This document shows, piece after piece, positions 39,601 through 52,300 of a stretch of DNA of 64,000 bases. The DNA is taken from positions 20,098,673-20,162,672 of the forward strand of contig CM033115.1 of the NCBI GenBank assembly GCA_019321725.1, in the 5' to 3' direction. The notes under the pieces were generated by a model. It worked only from the letters and a program-made list of their open reading frames with translations. It had not been told where the DNA came from and did no database searches. Each line of letters begins with the position of its first letter. Positions within the stretch are counted from its first letter, which is position 1. Both the position numbers and the translations under genes were made by a program. Origin of the DNA: Paulownia fortunei (Eukaryota > Streptophyta > Magnoliopsida > Lamiales > Paulowniaceae).

Positions 39601-40116
39601 TACAAACAATTAATTTTTTTTCTCTTTTTCTCGTAATGTTCTAAAGTTTATTATAAACATTCACAACTTATATTAAATCGTACATATATATGTTCTCACA
39701 TCATACTGTGTGTATATCATTACAAATTTATTAAAAAAATTAAATCTTATTATACTTATATGAAACCTAATATATATTTTACAATAATTGTTAATGGGTT
39801 TTAAATCTCAATAGGTAGGTCGTGAACTATAGATACTTAGGAAACAATAAACTCAATATTGTTTTACAATCGGCATCTAAAATTATTTAGTAATTTATAT
39901 TTTAAAATTAGAAAAGTACAAACTCTATATTTAATACTTACAGAGTTAACGAGTAAATATTTCATATATTTAACTCAAATTATATCATTTATCTTAAAAT
40001 ATAAAATTTATTTATTTATATTTTATTTAAAAAAAAAACAAAAAAGATTAAAAGGACTCAAATATCAAAAGACAATAATAGTCATTTCCTTTCACGCGGC
40101 TTCTTCTCTTCTATAA
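36633..40116. other. AT-rich intergenic region
   Basis: No gene is supported. Simple repeats include (TA)n at about 37485-37500 and a compound (TA)n(TG)n(GA)n at about 38230-38280, plus a homopolymer T run at about 38155-38175. The segment at 38400-38470 has CACGACACT and GGTGTGTCCGATAT strings resembling those at 11576-11620. The last 50 bp before 40116 are less AT-rich and may be the promoter of the possible transcript described at 40809. Confidence 0.55.
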
Positions 40117-40805
40117 GGACATCTCCAATCACACGTAAAATCTTACGTCAAAATATCAAATTTGATGTAATTTCATCTCCAATAAAACACCAAATGTTAC
40201 ACCAAATTTGATGTAATAAATAGTATTACATCAAATTTGATGCAATATTATTAATTTATATTAAATTTGGTATAATGTATATATTCCCATTTTACCTCCA
40301 AAATTGTTCTACTCTCAATTTTAATTTTATTTATATCCTATATTATATATTTAATTAATTTATAATTTAATTTTATTTATTCAATTTTAATTTTTTTATT
40401 ATTTTATAATAATATTTATAGTAATTAATTATCATAATTAACATTTGTGATAAATTATAATAATTATCATAATAAATAAATATATTAAAATAACATTACT
40501 TGTATAATAATATTTTTCGTTACTTGATATTAATTGTAATATTTATTTTTATAATATAATTAATAAATATAATATTAATTGTATATAATTTTTTATTTAC
40601 TAAAATTAGTAGTAATAAAATATAAATAATTAAATAATTTTATAAATAAATAAATAAATAATAATTAAAAAATAAAAAAATAAAAAAATATTTATTTAAT
40701 GTAAAATTTAATATAATAATTAAAAATAATTTTAATTAAATTATATCAAAATATTAAATTTGATGTAAAACTTCCTTTAAATTTGATGTCAAGTTGGAGA
40801 TGGGC
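40117..40805. mobile_element. Tourist-like MITE (PIF/Harbinger type) with TAA target-site duplication
   Basis: The left end reads GGACATCTCCAATCACACG; the reverse complement of the right end reads GCCCATCTCCAACTTGACAT. TAA triplets flank both ends directly (40114-40116 and 40806-40808). The (G)GGCATCTCCAA terminus and TWA duplication are typical of Tourist-like MITEs. The 689-bp inside is extremely AT-rich, with subterminal ATCAAATTTGATGTAA motifs in both orientations, and has no coding capacity. Confidence 0.85.
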
Positions 40806-40808
40806 TAA

Positions 40809-43800
40809 CGACAGCCGATGGACAAGAACCCTAGCTTCTCAATTCCCTATTTACACAAACACAATAGCCGCCTCCCAACCCAAAATATTCAATCAATCTT
40901 TTTTTTTTTTTAATTTATTTCTTTTATCAGCAGCAAATCTATCTTTACCGGTAAAACTTGTTTACAGAGGCATTAGTTTATTTTTTTCTTGATAATTGCA
41001 TCTGGTTTACCCTCTCCTTGTGTATTCATGGATGTTTTCTGGGAGATATAACTGATGCGTAAACCAGAATAGGATGGCTTACCAGCCCATTGCACACACA
41101 CTGTTTGTATTGCCTTGGCGTCAAATGGACCTTCCCACATTTCTTCTATTCTGTTGATAATTTTTTTTTTTTTACTTCATTTTTTATTCAATTGTCTTTT
41201 TCTGAAGGGGCAAATAAAGAATTTTAAATCTTATCCTACACACTGATTGTCTGTGTTGACTAAATACTCCGCTTATTATCTGATGCCATTTCTGATTACA
41301 TTGTATAATTTTACCCTTTGGATTTTCTGATGTGGGTGATGGGATTTTTGGTGAATGGTTTTAGTGTATACTTAGTAACTCTGCATGATGTTATTTGAAG
41401 CCTTCATTTTGTCTTCATTTTTTTTGTCCTTTTTTGGTGTTTTGCATTTATTGTTGATGAGGAAAGAACAATGATAGAGATTGATTATGTTAGAGTTCAT
41501 TGGAAGAAAAACTTGAGTTTTAGGACTGAGTTTATGAGAGATATGCAACTTTGTGAGGTAATTTGATTAAGTTTTGTGTTTGTTACCTTAGAATGTTTAC
41601 TCAATGATGAGAAAAAGCGGACGGGCGGACAGAATCTGATGCCGTGTTGAGTGTCTGCATAATTCCTCATTTGGAATGTCTCTGAGATTTTTAGTTCTTT
41701 AGCATCTTTGGCCTGGTCCCTCTTTGTTTGATGCAGGTGAATTTTGATGCGTGATTTCTCAGTGAAATCTTAAATTATTGTCTGGTTTCTTTCTTCTTGT
41801 CGTAATTTGTTCTCTTATTCTTGTGGCTGTCTGCCATTATGTTATGATGAACTTTCTAAATTATGTCTGGACATATGAAACTTATTCATGATTGTCTATC
41901 TGAGTTCTGGGCATGCCTTGATTAATAAATTACCTATTCTTTATTAATTTATTCTGTCTTTCTGTGTCTATGTCTGCATGTGAGTGTAGTTTTTTTTTTT
42001 TTTTTAGGTTTTTTTAACTTTTATAAGTTATTTTTATAATTATAGTAAAATAGGGGATATTTAAAATTTTGAGCAAAGTTGTTACCCAAGGTAGCGACTA
42101 TGCAAAGTTGCTATCCTAGGTAGCTACTTTAACCATCATTGCCTAATTAAAATGTTTAAGAAAGTTAACATTTGCCTAAATTATTACTTAATCATTGCCT
42201 AATTGGTAATTATTACCTAATTAAAATGTTTAAAAAATTTAATTATTGCTTAAATCATTGCCTAATTGATAATAATTGCTTAATCAAAATGTTTTAGTAA
42301 AAAAAATAATCGGTTAAAGTCGTTACCTAGGGTAGCAATTATGCAAAAATTCAAAGTTGCTAACTTTTGCAAAGTTGCTAACTAAGGCAGCTGACTTTGC
42401 ATAAAGTCTCTATTTTGGGTAGCAATTTTGCTCAAAATTTTGAATAGCCTTTATTTTACGGTAAATGTGTAAGAATAATTTCAAAATGTAATATTCTGTT
42501 AAAAAAACCAACAATACAACAGGTGTGAAAAAAAGGCGTATTTGATTATCTGCATTGCTGATTGTTTGAATGGTGTCTATGATGTTGAAAACAACCTATT
42601 TTCTAAGGGGAGTTTTCTTCTTTGATTATAGAAACCAATGGATCCTTATGAGCATTTTCCACTTTACCCAATTTTATATGTAGCTCATTTATAAATAATT
42701 TTCATATCTAGTTGCTTAGTGACATTGATCTTTATCTCTTGCTAGTTGTGCCTCTAGCTTTGTGAAATGATTTTCCTCTTCTATTTTAGTTTTATTTATT
42801 CGAAATGATAAACCATTGATGCGAGGATTGTTGATTCGGATATACCAATGACGATCTAAAAAATCCTTCCACACTACAATTATCTGATTGGTGGTTTCAG
42901 AAAACAACTTTTGATTGTTATAATTGTTGCAAACTGTTGCAGGGGAAATGTTGAGGTTTGGCCTTATCTGTTAATGTTAAAGTATCCACAAGATGGCTTT
43001 GATGTGAGTTTTTTGTTTTTCATTTTGATTTATGTAGCTCCCGTGATTCAGGATGAATCTTCACTATTATGCATATTATGTTTCAGCTTTGTCTGAATTC
43101 AATTGTTGAAAAGTTACTCAACTTTTGAGGGAGTTGTGTCTTTGTTCTTAAATTTGTGAATATATATTATTTCTCCTCTGTTTGGTAACACAATTTGTGA
43201 GAATGGACAATGAATATGGAGCCCAAACATGTTCCTTGTATTTTCTTTTTCTGGAAACATATAAAACACATGATTATCACAGACATTTAATTTGTATGCA
43301 TTATCAGAGTTTACATTACAAGCATGTGGCGTTTGATATTTATGCTATAACTTAAACTAGACTACAATTGCCAATGCCAGACACTTTATTTTCACTGCAA
43401 AATGGCAAATTATCATGTTTTGTGAGTACTGAATAAGTAATGGTGTGTAATTCTTTTTCTGTTGAGAAATCCTTGTTATCTAAGCAAGTTGAACTGATTT
43501 GCACAAAAAATCTGAAGGTTAATATTGCTCATTTATTAGTAAATATGTTTTATCTTTTTGATTTGGTAGATAATTTTTGTAGAAAATGTTTTTGTTACCA
43601 CTAGCTCGTATTGAACATCTCCGGTTAGTAGCTGGAAGAGCAAAGAGGCTAAGATACATATTTGCTGTGGAGGGGCTGTGACTGAGAAGTTTAGTTCAAG
43701 TTATCTTGAGATTCGGAAAGATATAAAATATTTACTATACATGAACAATATTTGCCTTTATAGTTGGAATTTTATTGCAAATTGCTTGGATAACAAGGGT

Positions 43801-45200
43801 TTATCAGGAATTTTTTTTATCAAACTGATTTATTTAGTATTCACAAAACATGGTTGTCTAATGTAAGTCATAACATAAAATTCAAACACCACTGTGATGA
43901 TGCATACAAATTAATTGTCTGTCTCTGTGTTTTATATGTTTTCAAGGAAAGAAAATGTAAGGAACATGTTTGGGCTCTATTTTCACAAATTATGTTCTGA
44001 AATAGTTGAGATGAGAATATGTGTGTTTTCAAAAATTTAATAACACTAACTTTTCAACAATTAAATTAAGATAAAGGCTGAAGCATGGAAACTATTCCAT
44101 TCATTGTGGAAAAACTTTAAAATCATTGAAGGGATATGGGCCAACAATAAATAGTTCCAAAAGAGGCCAACAAAGATCCAGAATTGAAGTGATATACATC
44201 AATCATGTACATCCCAATAAAGTATAAACACGTAGGGAATTTGTTCAAATACATATCATCCATCAGTCTGTGGGACTCAGTCTGGTCTTGTGGCATAGAT
44301 GAGCTGCCTCAGTTCAATCAACTACTAGGTGGGTAATTTGGAGTTTGAGTTGGAAATGCACAACAATTTTGGAAGGAAATTTGCCCAAAGTTATGGTCTT
44401 CTGCTTAAATCTTGAAACTGTTTTACATTTTGCAGTATCTGATTATGTGTTAAGAGATGAATTTTCAACTCCCAAAGCAGTGCTCCTCTATTCTGACTAA
44501 ATTCATTTAAGTTCTAGAATTCTAAGAATCCAGATTTAAATTTAAAATCTTTTGCCATGAAGTCCACTGGTTTTTGTGAGTGGACTGGTGAATCTATGTG
44601 TACAGAAATCAATTACAGTAAGCTTGTGATGTTGAAAGGCCCTTCCTGTTTGGTTCGTTATTTTAAGCAATGCCTTAAGGCGAATCTAGCTTGTGATATT
44701 TTAAACTGTGCCTTTATATCAATTTTAGTTTCTACTGAATTCTGACATGGAATGCATAGGATGAAAAAAATTTGCTAGATTTTTGCCAAAAACAAGAATG
44801 CAAAACATATTGAAATACACTACTATCATGCCAACCATGATAATTGCAGAATAAAGAAACTTAAAAGAATAAAGATAGGATATTTATCAGCAAATTTGAA
44901 TGTTGTGTGCATTCATTTGAAGACTCTATGGTGTACTGAACGTAGTTGTAACTCCATTTTTGTTTCTCTTTGTTCATCAAGCATTTTGGATTCAGAAAAT
45001 CAGACTGTATTTTCATGATGAACTCTAACAATGCGTTGCTGTGTATTCTTCTATATGTAGAGAATCTGAGGAAGTGAGACCAAGAAAAGTGGGGAAGATG
45101 AGAATGCAGCAATGACTATACTGCAGGAGCAACGATGGGAACATTGCTGTCTGTGGATATATGTGATTAATTTTCTTGCACTGATCAAATTATCTGCTAT
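40809..45200 (+). other. Possible intron-bearing plus-strand transcription unit, coding status unclear
   Basis: After the MITE the sequence becomes less AT-rich, carries a telobox-like AACCCTAG (40827-40834) and is T-rich on the plus strand like the introns of the flanking genes. Exon-like pieces with splice signals are: 41471-41557 (29 open codons from an ATG, then GAG|GTAATT), 42943-43003 (TTGCAG before, GAT|GTGAGT after), 43583-43681 (TTTTTGTAG before; encodes LARIEHLRLVAGRAKRLRY and a stop) and one from about 45061. The second and third join in phase. No piece matches a family I know and the first does not join in frame. A long noncoding RNA or a decayed gene are both possible. A MITE sits at 42007-42509. 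Confidence 0.3.
42007..42509. mobile_element. MITE with long terminal inverted repeats
   Basis: Both ends start exactly GGTTTTTTTAAC (42007-42018, and reverse complement at 42498-42509). The inverted similarity continues inward for more than 100 bp, including AAAATTTTGAGCAAAGTTG on the left against AAAATTTTGAGCAAAATTG on the right. The centre has short repeated strings ATTGCCTAATT and AAAATGTTT. There is no coding capacity and no clear target-site duplication; the left flank is a long T run. Long TIRs suggest a Mutator-like (MULE) derivative, but this is inference. Confidence 0.75.
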
Positions 45201-46358
45201 GGATATTCAAGTTTGCATTCTTAGTATACTGCCTTTTGTCTCTTCATTACAAAGCAATATGATGCGTTCCATTTTCTAATTCAAGTTATATTACATGTAT
45301 GCACATGGAAAGTCCAATTGGAAGAATAGTTGCTATAAATGATCAATTTCCTGGTAATAATATAGCTATTTTGTTCTTCCTCTTGCTGTATGGTTGCTAT
45401 TTCTTCACTTTTGCAATTACGTCCAATTGTTTGGCTGATACAGTAAAGCTGTAAAGATTCATCTATCATGCTGATGTTAAATGGGAGATTTAAAAAAATT
45501 TGGTATTATATACTCAATTGGAGTGAGTATATTGACTGGTCTTATTTTAGAAATTTGATGTGTTTTTTGAAACTTCAACAAAAGAAGCAGATCAGTTCTG
45601 AATTGGTTTAGTTGTTTTAGAACTACCTAAACAAGAATTATTCAGTCCTAGTTTGATATATAATCCTTGTTTGCTTAAATGGCCTGTCTGGTACTATTTA
45701 TAAATTAGATTCATTTTACTTCTTTCACCACATTTGAGATTTTTATGAACTACCAAGTGGGTGGCACAAGTTTTTCCTTTCAAAAAGATAACAGGAACTG
45801 TGCAATTATATGATATTATATCATGATAGGAAGGAAGTCCAATAAAATGAAGATTTTATCAGCTGAATCTGAGTGCTGCTAAATGCACCTTAAGAATTAA
45901 CATTACCATTAGGATTCTACAAACTGTAGTGAACGCATGAGATTAAATTTGATCACCCCAATATACCATCTTCTGCAGTTGAGTTGAACTCATCACGATG
46001 CAGCCAAATCAACTCCGCGTCCCAGCAATGAATCCAAACTCAAACAGTAGAGTTTATGGATCTCACAAAAATTGGAACGCAAATTTAAAATCTTGAAACC
46101 CATCCAAGTGTTCAATGTGGTGCTTAAGAGCATAAGAGGCAAAAAGAACTGGACTGGCTAATACTTTTTATTAAATATTTAACTCTTACAATCAGTATAA
46201 CAAACCTACAGTTGAAGATAACTTCACAAAATTGCTTGAGCAGATAAATTAGCTGCTGCAGTTGCTCTATAAAGAGGAGCTAAAAATCTTCAGTAAAAAG
46301 TAAGAAACATTTACAGTCTGTCTCAACAAAAATGTATTTACAATTTCCTAGTGATGTC
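45201..46358. other. Spacer before the 3' end of the EXA1-like gene
   Basis: No open frame or repeat of note. The part next to 46359 is presumably the 3' UTR of the minus-strand EXA1-like gene. The left part may be the tail of the possible transcript described at 40809. Confidence 0.5.
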
Positions 46359-49300
46359 TTAATTGTCAACTGTCTGAATTTCTCCCATCATAATCCGGTT
46401 GCTAATCACATTAAATCCCAAAACAGATGGACTTACTTTCTTCCCTTTTTTCCCCTTCTTCTTTCCTCCTCCTCTTGTGGTCCCATCAGTAGCAGCCACG
46501 CTACCCTTATCAGAGCCCAAACCATCAACAAAGTCAGAAGTCATATCTCCCACTCCTGAGGCAGCAGCTTTTTGATTGTTCTGACTTTTGAAGGCAATAT
46601 CAAGAACATCCGCAGGCAAAAAGTCTTTGTAATTTAGAAACTTGTCGATGAACTCATGGTCAGGATCAAAGGAACCAAGATTCTCTATCAGAAGCATTTC
46701 AGCCTCTGCTCTTGATTGCTTTAAACAAAATTCCAGGAAACTTGTATCTAGCCAAAAAAAAAAAAAAAGAGCATGTGATCAGTACAAGATCAACTAAAAT
46801 AAACAGAACCTATTCTTACTACACCACATTGCAACTTGATGAAGAATTAAAATCCTACACAATCTGATATAAATCCCCAGTGCAGGCCCCAAAAGTGTGA
46901 CGAGGTTGGTGTAATCATGGGCCCCGTATTTCAGACAGTCTGGGACCCAAGATCACAACAAACTACATGGCATATAACTTTAAAATACCAAAGGTGACTG
47001 CTGTGTGTTAAATCAAAAACAGCATTATTGTGGTTCCTACTGATTCTCAGACCAGGTATCAGCATTATGAAGCTACCTCACAGGAAAGGATAAAAAGTAG
47101 AACAAGGCGGTTAGATAATACCTTTTGACCCTACAAGTCTGATGCACTCACTCTCGCACCAATCCTTGAAGTCCATAGCTTCTGCAACAGTATGGGGGGA
47201 AAGTCATTTCACTTTCTCATTTCTTTGAGGATAAAATAAAAGAAATTTAAGTAGAACCCCAAAGTCGAATACCTGAATGCTTAGTCAAGGCATTCTTCTT
47301 CCCTTTCAGGGAGGGCTGAGCAGAGGAAGCAGATGAAGAAAGCGAATGCTCAGCAGGCCTGCCACCAATAGACTTCTGTTGATTCAATGACCCTCCAAGA
47401 GTTCCCTTCACAGGGGGGCTTTTGCCTCCCCAACTGCCCTGTGTTCTGAGTTCAGGAAAATCTGACCTGCAGGATATACAGAGAGCATCTTAGAGACAAA
47501 CCAGAATTCCAGAAAATAGACATGATTAGCCAGACATTTTCTCACAAACCAACATGCGTTGGATATATATATTACCATGAATTTAATACAAAGAAATGGG
47601 ACAAAATAAAACACTATTATGCTCAACAACCACAGCAGCACAAGGAGCAAGGCCACCATAGCAATTGTAATTGTCCCCAAAGAAATACAGGTCAACGTTA
47701 ATTCAACGACAGATACTACTCCAGACAATTACTGGCCACCCCCTATTGATGTCACTAATGATAAAGCCATATATATAGCTTACATCCACAGAGAAATATT
47801 TCCTTGAATTACCAACCTCCAATGTCAACTCTCCACCCCTCACCCCAACCTTTTTTTTATCAAACAAGCACACTCTTAGATGTTCCAACTTCCAGCACCA
47901 AATCCCATTAGTGATACCAGCTTCTCAACCCTCTAACCATCTCATCAAAATCACACTAAACCCAGCAGCAGAATAACTACCCACTCATGAACACCAGCTA
48001 ATACATCATTTTAGCTGCTCCAACTAGGCATATATGAACAGGTGCATGTGTGAGAAAGAGAAGGAGAGACAAAAGCCTCTTCACCCCTTCAACTCACCAC
48101 CTACCTCCTCCCATCAGCAAAAAAACTACTACCACTAGCCACCAGGTGAAAGACTATCCTCAGCTGGGCCAACTTAGTATACATTAATAGATATGTATCT
48201 GCCGTGTGACATCTGCCATTACATACCTCTCATTTTTCAATCTCCTTTGATATGACGTGGAACTGACAATACTTCCCATTGGTCACGATGACTTTCTCAT
48301 TAAGAGAGCCTCAACCACCCCCCTCCCCCACTTCCAAAACCCAAATCCCCTTTGTTCTCCCCACTTTCTTACGGACAAATTACTTGCCATGTTAACAGAA
48401 GCAGCAAAGAGCTTTTGCTCAAAGCTGAAGCCACATCAGTAATTAAAAAGACTGCCAATTATCAACTTTATCAAAGAACTTGTCAATAGGACTTAACAGG
48501 CACACATGGAAAGCAAGACACCTAATCAACACAACAAAAAGCACATAGGAAATTTTAAATTTTCACAGGCGACAAAATATGAATCTACATTGTCAATGCA
48601 AGCATCATGCTGGTATATCTGATTTCTTTGGGAGGAATAATGATATATCTGATGTACTAGATGATAATGAAAAAACACAGAATCATACTGCTTTGCCTCT
48701 GGCTTCACTTGCTCTAATGGCCCCCAGAACAGATCATCCTCAACTCTATGTTTTAAGTGAGAAGAAGCTTCCTTATTGATTTGTATAGGGGATGCAGCCT
48801 TAGCAGGAGACGACGAAGAGAATGACCATGAAGGACCACTTCCACGTGCAGGTTGATTAGTTGCAGGTTTCTGAGTTGGCACCTGAACTGCCTGTGAAGA
48901 AGACACCTTCCTTTCCTGCTCCTTAAGGATATCCCTCAATGAAGCTGGCTTATGAGGCTTCCCAGAATCAGTGGACCAAGCAGGGGCAGGGGAAGGACTA
49001 GGAGACTCCTCCTTCCAGAGAACGAAATCTCCCAAGGAAGGGCCAGATGGCACTGCAGGCAACACTTCCTTCTCCTGCTGTGTTTGCCGAGTATTTTTGC
49101 CCTTGTCGATGGGACCTGATCCAACAGACACATCAACTGAAGCAACGGGAGAAACCTTAGCTCCTGCAATCTTAACTTTAGAAGACTTCTTACGACTCTT
49201 TTTAGTATCTTTAGCCTCAATAAAGTCATCATCAACAACAGAATCAGTTTGAGAACTCATAATAGATACAGAAGGTACCCCATCTGCACTTTCAGAAATT

Positions 49301-52300
49301 TCCATCTCTCTCTCAACTGGCTTGGCAACATTATCCCAAAATAGATCTTCTGCTTGGCTCTTCTTGCTCTTCTGAATTGAGGAACTCTCTGGTTTTCCTA
49401 AATTTAACTCAGTGCTGGCCTCATGATGAGTTTGATTATGTGCCTTGTTATCGGAATTCAAAACTACCCCAGCCCAAGGAGTAGAGATGCCCATAGAGCT
49501 CAGAGATGTTGAGATCTCAGAAACTACCATTTCTTCGCGTGCTCTCCTCTGCTCTTCCTGTTGTATTTCTAGTAATGATTTTGGCTTGAAACCAGGAGCA
49601 GGTTTCCAAGCACGTTGTCCAGCATGAGTTTGCTCTGAAGCATACACAACTTGTCCTGGCTGACCCTTGTTCTCAATTGTCATGCCATCATTTGCAGACT
49701 TGAGGGCAGGTAATGATTTGTTGCCTGGTAGAAAATCCACATCATCAGCAGCAACTTTGTCAGTCTTCCTCTTCTCCACGTCATTTGCAGACTTGAGGGC
49801 AGGTAATGATTTGTTGCCTGGTAGAAAATCCACATCAGCAGCAGCAACTTTGTCAGTCTTCCTCTTCTCCTTTTTGGACACAGATGCTTCAAGTGCATCT
49901 CCAGGTACAGTTAGTGTCTCAGATTTTGCATTAGACGAGTTTGTTCCTTCAAATTCTGACTTTGACTGTTGTGGCTTAGAGACACCCTTTACCGAGTCAG
50001 TAGAAACCTTTGAAGCCTTCTGCTTTTTTGATCTCTTCTCTGACGGTTTTTTTACTTCCAGTGCTTCAGGAATTTTCATTTCCTTTACAGGAGAAGACTC
50101 ACCAATGAGTTGTCCTCCTACATCTTGTGGCTCTTCAAGTGCTCTTGCTGAAGTCTCAGTTAATGCATTTACATTTTTGAGAATCAGCAGCTCATTCTGA
50201 CCAACAGCTGTCAATTGCTGTGAAACTGATTCTGCTAAATGTTCCCCGGGTGTTAAACTCAAAGCGACATCAAGGGTTGCAACTCCAACAGTTTCATCAT
50301 CATATGATGTCTGTTCCAATGGATACTTGTTTGTTGTTACTGACATGGGTATCGTGTCCATACCATCTGTTGAGATAGAAGACACCTTTTGCTGCCTGTC
50401 AACAATTTGATCCAGTAGAGAGGCATCCCTGTTCCTTTGCTGAACATTATTACCAAAAGTTTGATGTGGCAGATGCATAGAAGTTTCTGAAGCAATATTT
50501 GGGCTAATATCCTGAGAAATACTGGGAGGAGAGATAGGCAAAACAATATTAGAAGCATTGGCATTTTCATGTCGTAAATTCGGGGCTTGTAACTGTGCAC
50601 CCATCTGAAACAACTCGTGTGGTTGTTGAAACTGGGCATGATCCACATTAGTATTTCCAGCCGCAAAACCACCAGTTTGCAATTGCAGAAATGATTGCTC
50701 ACCTAATCGCTGACTGGGATGATGCTCAGAGAGCATTTGCGAAAGCAATTGTTGCTGTTGACGCATTAATTGCTGCTGCTCTTCCTGCTTCTGTTGCTGC
50801 TTAAGCAACAACATTTTATCCAAAAGCAATGGCTGCTGTGGTGTAACTGGGGCCTGGGTTTGCAGCTGCAACATGTATTGCTGTTGCAACAAACTCAGCA
50901 GCTGCGGATCTTGGGAAAGACCAGATGCGAGTAGGTTTTCAGCATTTAATATATTGGATTGATTATCCATAGATTTGGCTAATAGATTAGTTAAGGATGG
51001 ATTCTGTGGCTGTAGCATTTGCTGTTGTATTCCAATTGCAGATTGTTGAGGAAAATTCTGAGAATGATGAATGTCCAACTTACCATGAAGCGGGTCTCCT
51101 TGGATGGGGAAATTCAACCGACCATTCATTCCACTGTTAACGTTGGAGGGAGCTCTTTCAGGTAAGCCTTGAAGGACTGACATTAAGTCCACATTCTGAG
51201 AAAGAAGCTTTGAGTGAGCCAGTGAGGTGTCATTCACTAAACCTGTCTTTGTAGCAATGGATGCGGCATCTCTCCCATGCCAAAATGAATAAGGATTTGG
51301 CAGAGATATCTGGCTGTCCAGCATCATCTTTTTGGCCAATAGATAAGGGTCATCTCCACTATTAGATCCCAAAGCAGGAAGTGCACTAGAATTACTTCCA
51401 CCATATCCCTGCATACCTATAAAGAAATGATTTCCTCAGATTAGGAAGAATACTATCATAAACGAACAAAACAAATAAAACGGGCGCATAGAACGAGCAT
51501 TGAACACTACTTGATATTTAGAACCCAAAAGAAGTTTTTCTCTTTTCTTTGTTCACATAGAAATAGACAAACCTTCTGAGAGAGCAAACTTCTCAAGGGG
51601 TGCAGTATTCATACTGCTAGCCATCAATGACTCCAGAAACCTGTTTTCAGACTCAGTTGTTGAACCATGTTTATATCTTGAATCAACTTTCAACACATCA
51701 GCCTCGTTTGAAAGTGCGTGAAGCTTCCCAAAACTTCCATAGTTCAACCTAACAGATGCATCTAGGATTTCATTTGGCTTGGGTGTACTAAATCCAGGAG
51801 GTGGCCGAGCCTTAGCACACAAGTGGGGCATCACATCTCCAAGTAAAGAGAATGGATAGTCAGCCGGTGCACTGGCCAAGCGAACTTGCAATTCTATGCC
51901 AAAATATCCACCCTCAAACCATGAAATGATATCACTCCCAGCAAAAGGACCTTGGATTTCACCTTGCGGATCTTTATAGTAAAGAACTAGGTCTTCGGGA
52001 GATGGCTGAGAAATCTTATGTGGCTCCATCTCCCTGTCCAACACTGCTGGTGGTTGCCTTCTCATAAGAGGATGATTGGCCATCTGCCATTTGGGTCCTT
52101 TTCTGGTGTTAGGTGAATCCATCGAACTGTTCTCCCAGACACTACTAAAATCTTTCTGAACATCAGCAGATGACTCTCTCCAATCATAAGAAATAGAATG
52201 GGAGCGTTCTGCAAAGGATGAAGATCTCCATGAACCATCATGTCCTGGTGCACTGGATTCTCTAGTGGCGGAAACATCATCATTCTTCCTATGAATGCCG

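Noticed and set aside
40783..40992. 69-codon plus-strand open frame
   Set aside because: It starts inside the right inverted repeat of the MITE and reads into poly-Phe from a T run; no protein features.
49667..50200. 177-codon plus-strand open frame
   Set aside because: Antisense to EXA1-like exon 7; its repeat structure only mirrors the 31-codon duplication.
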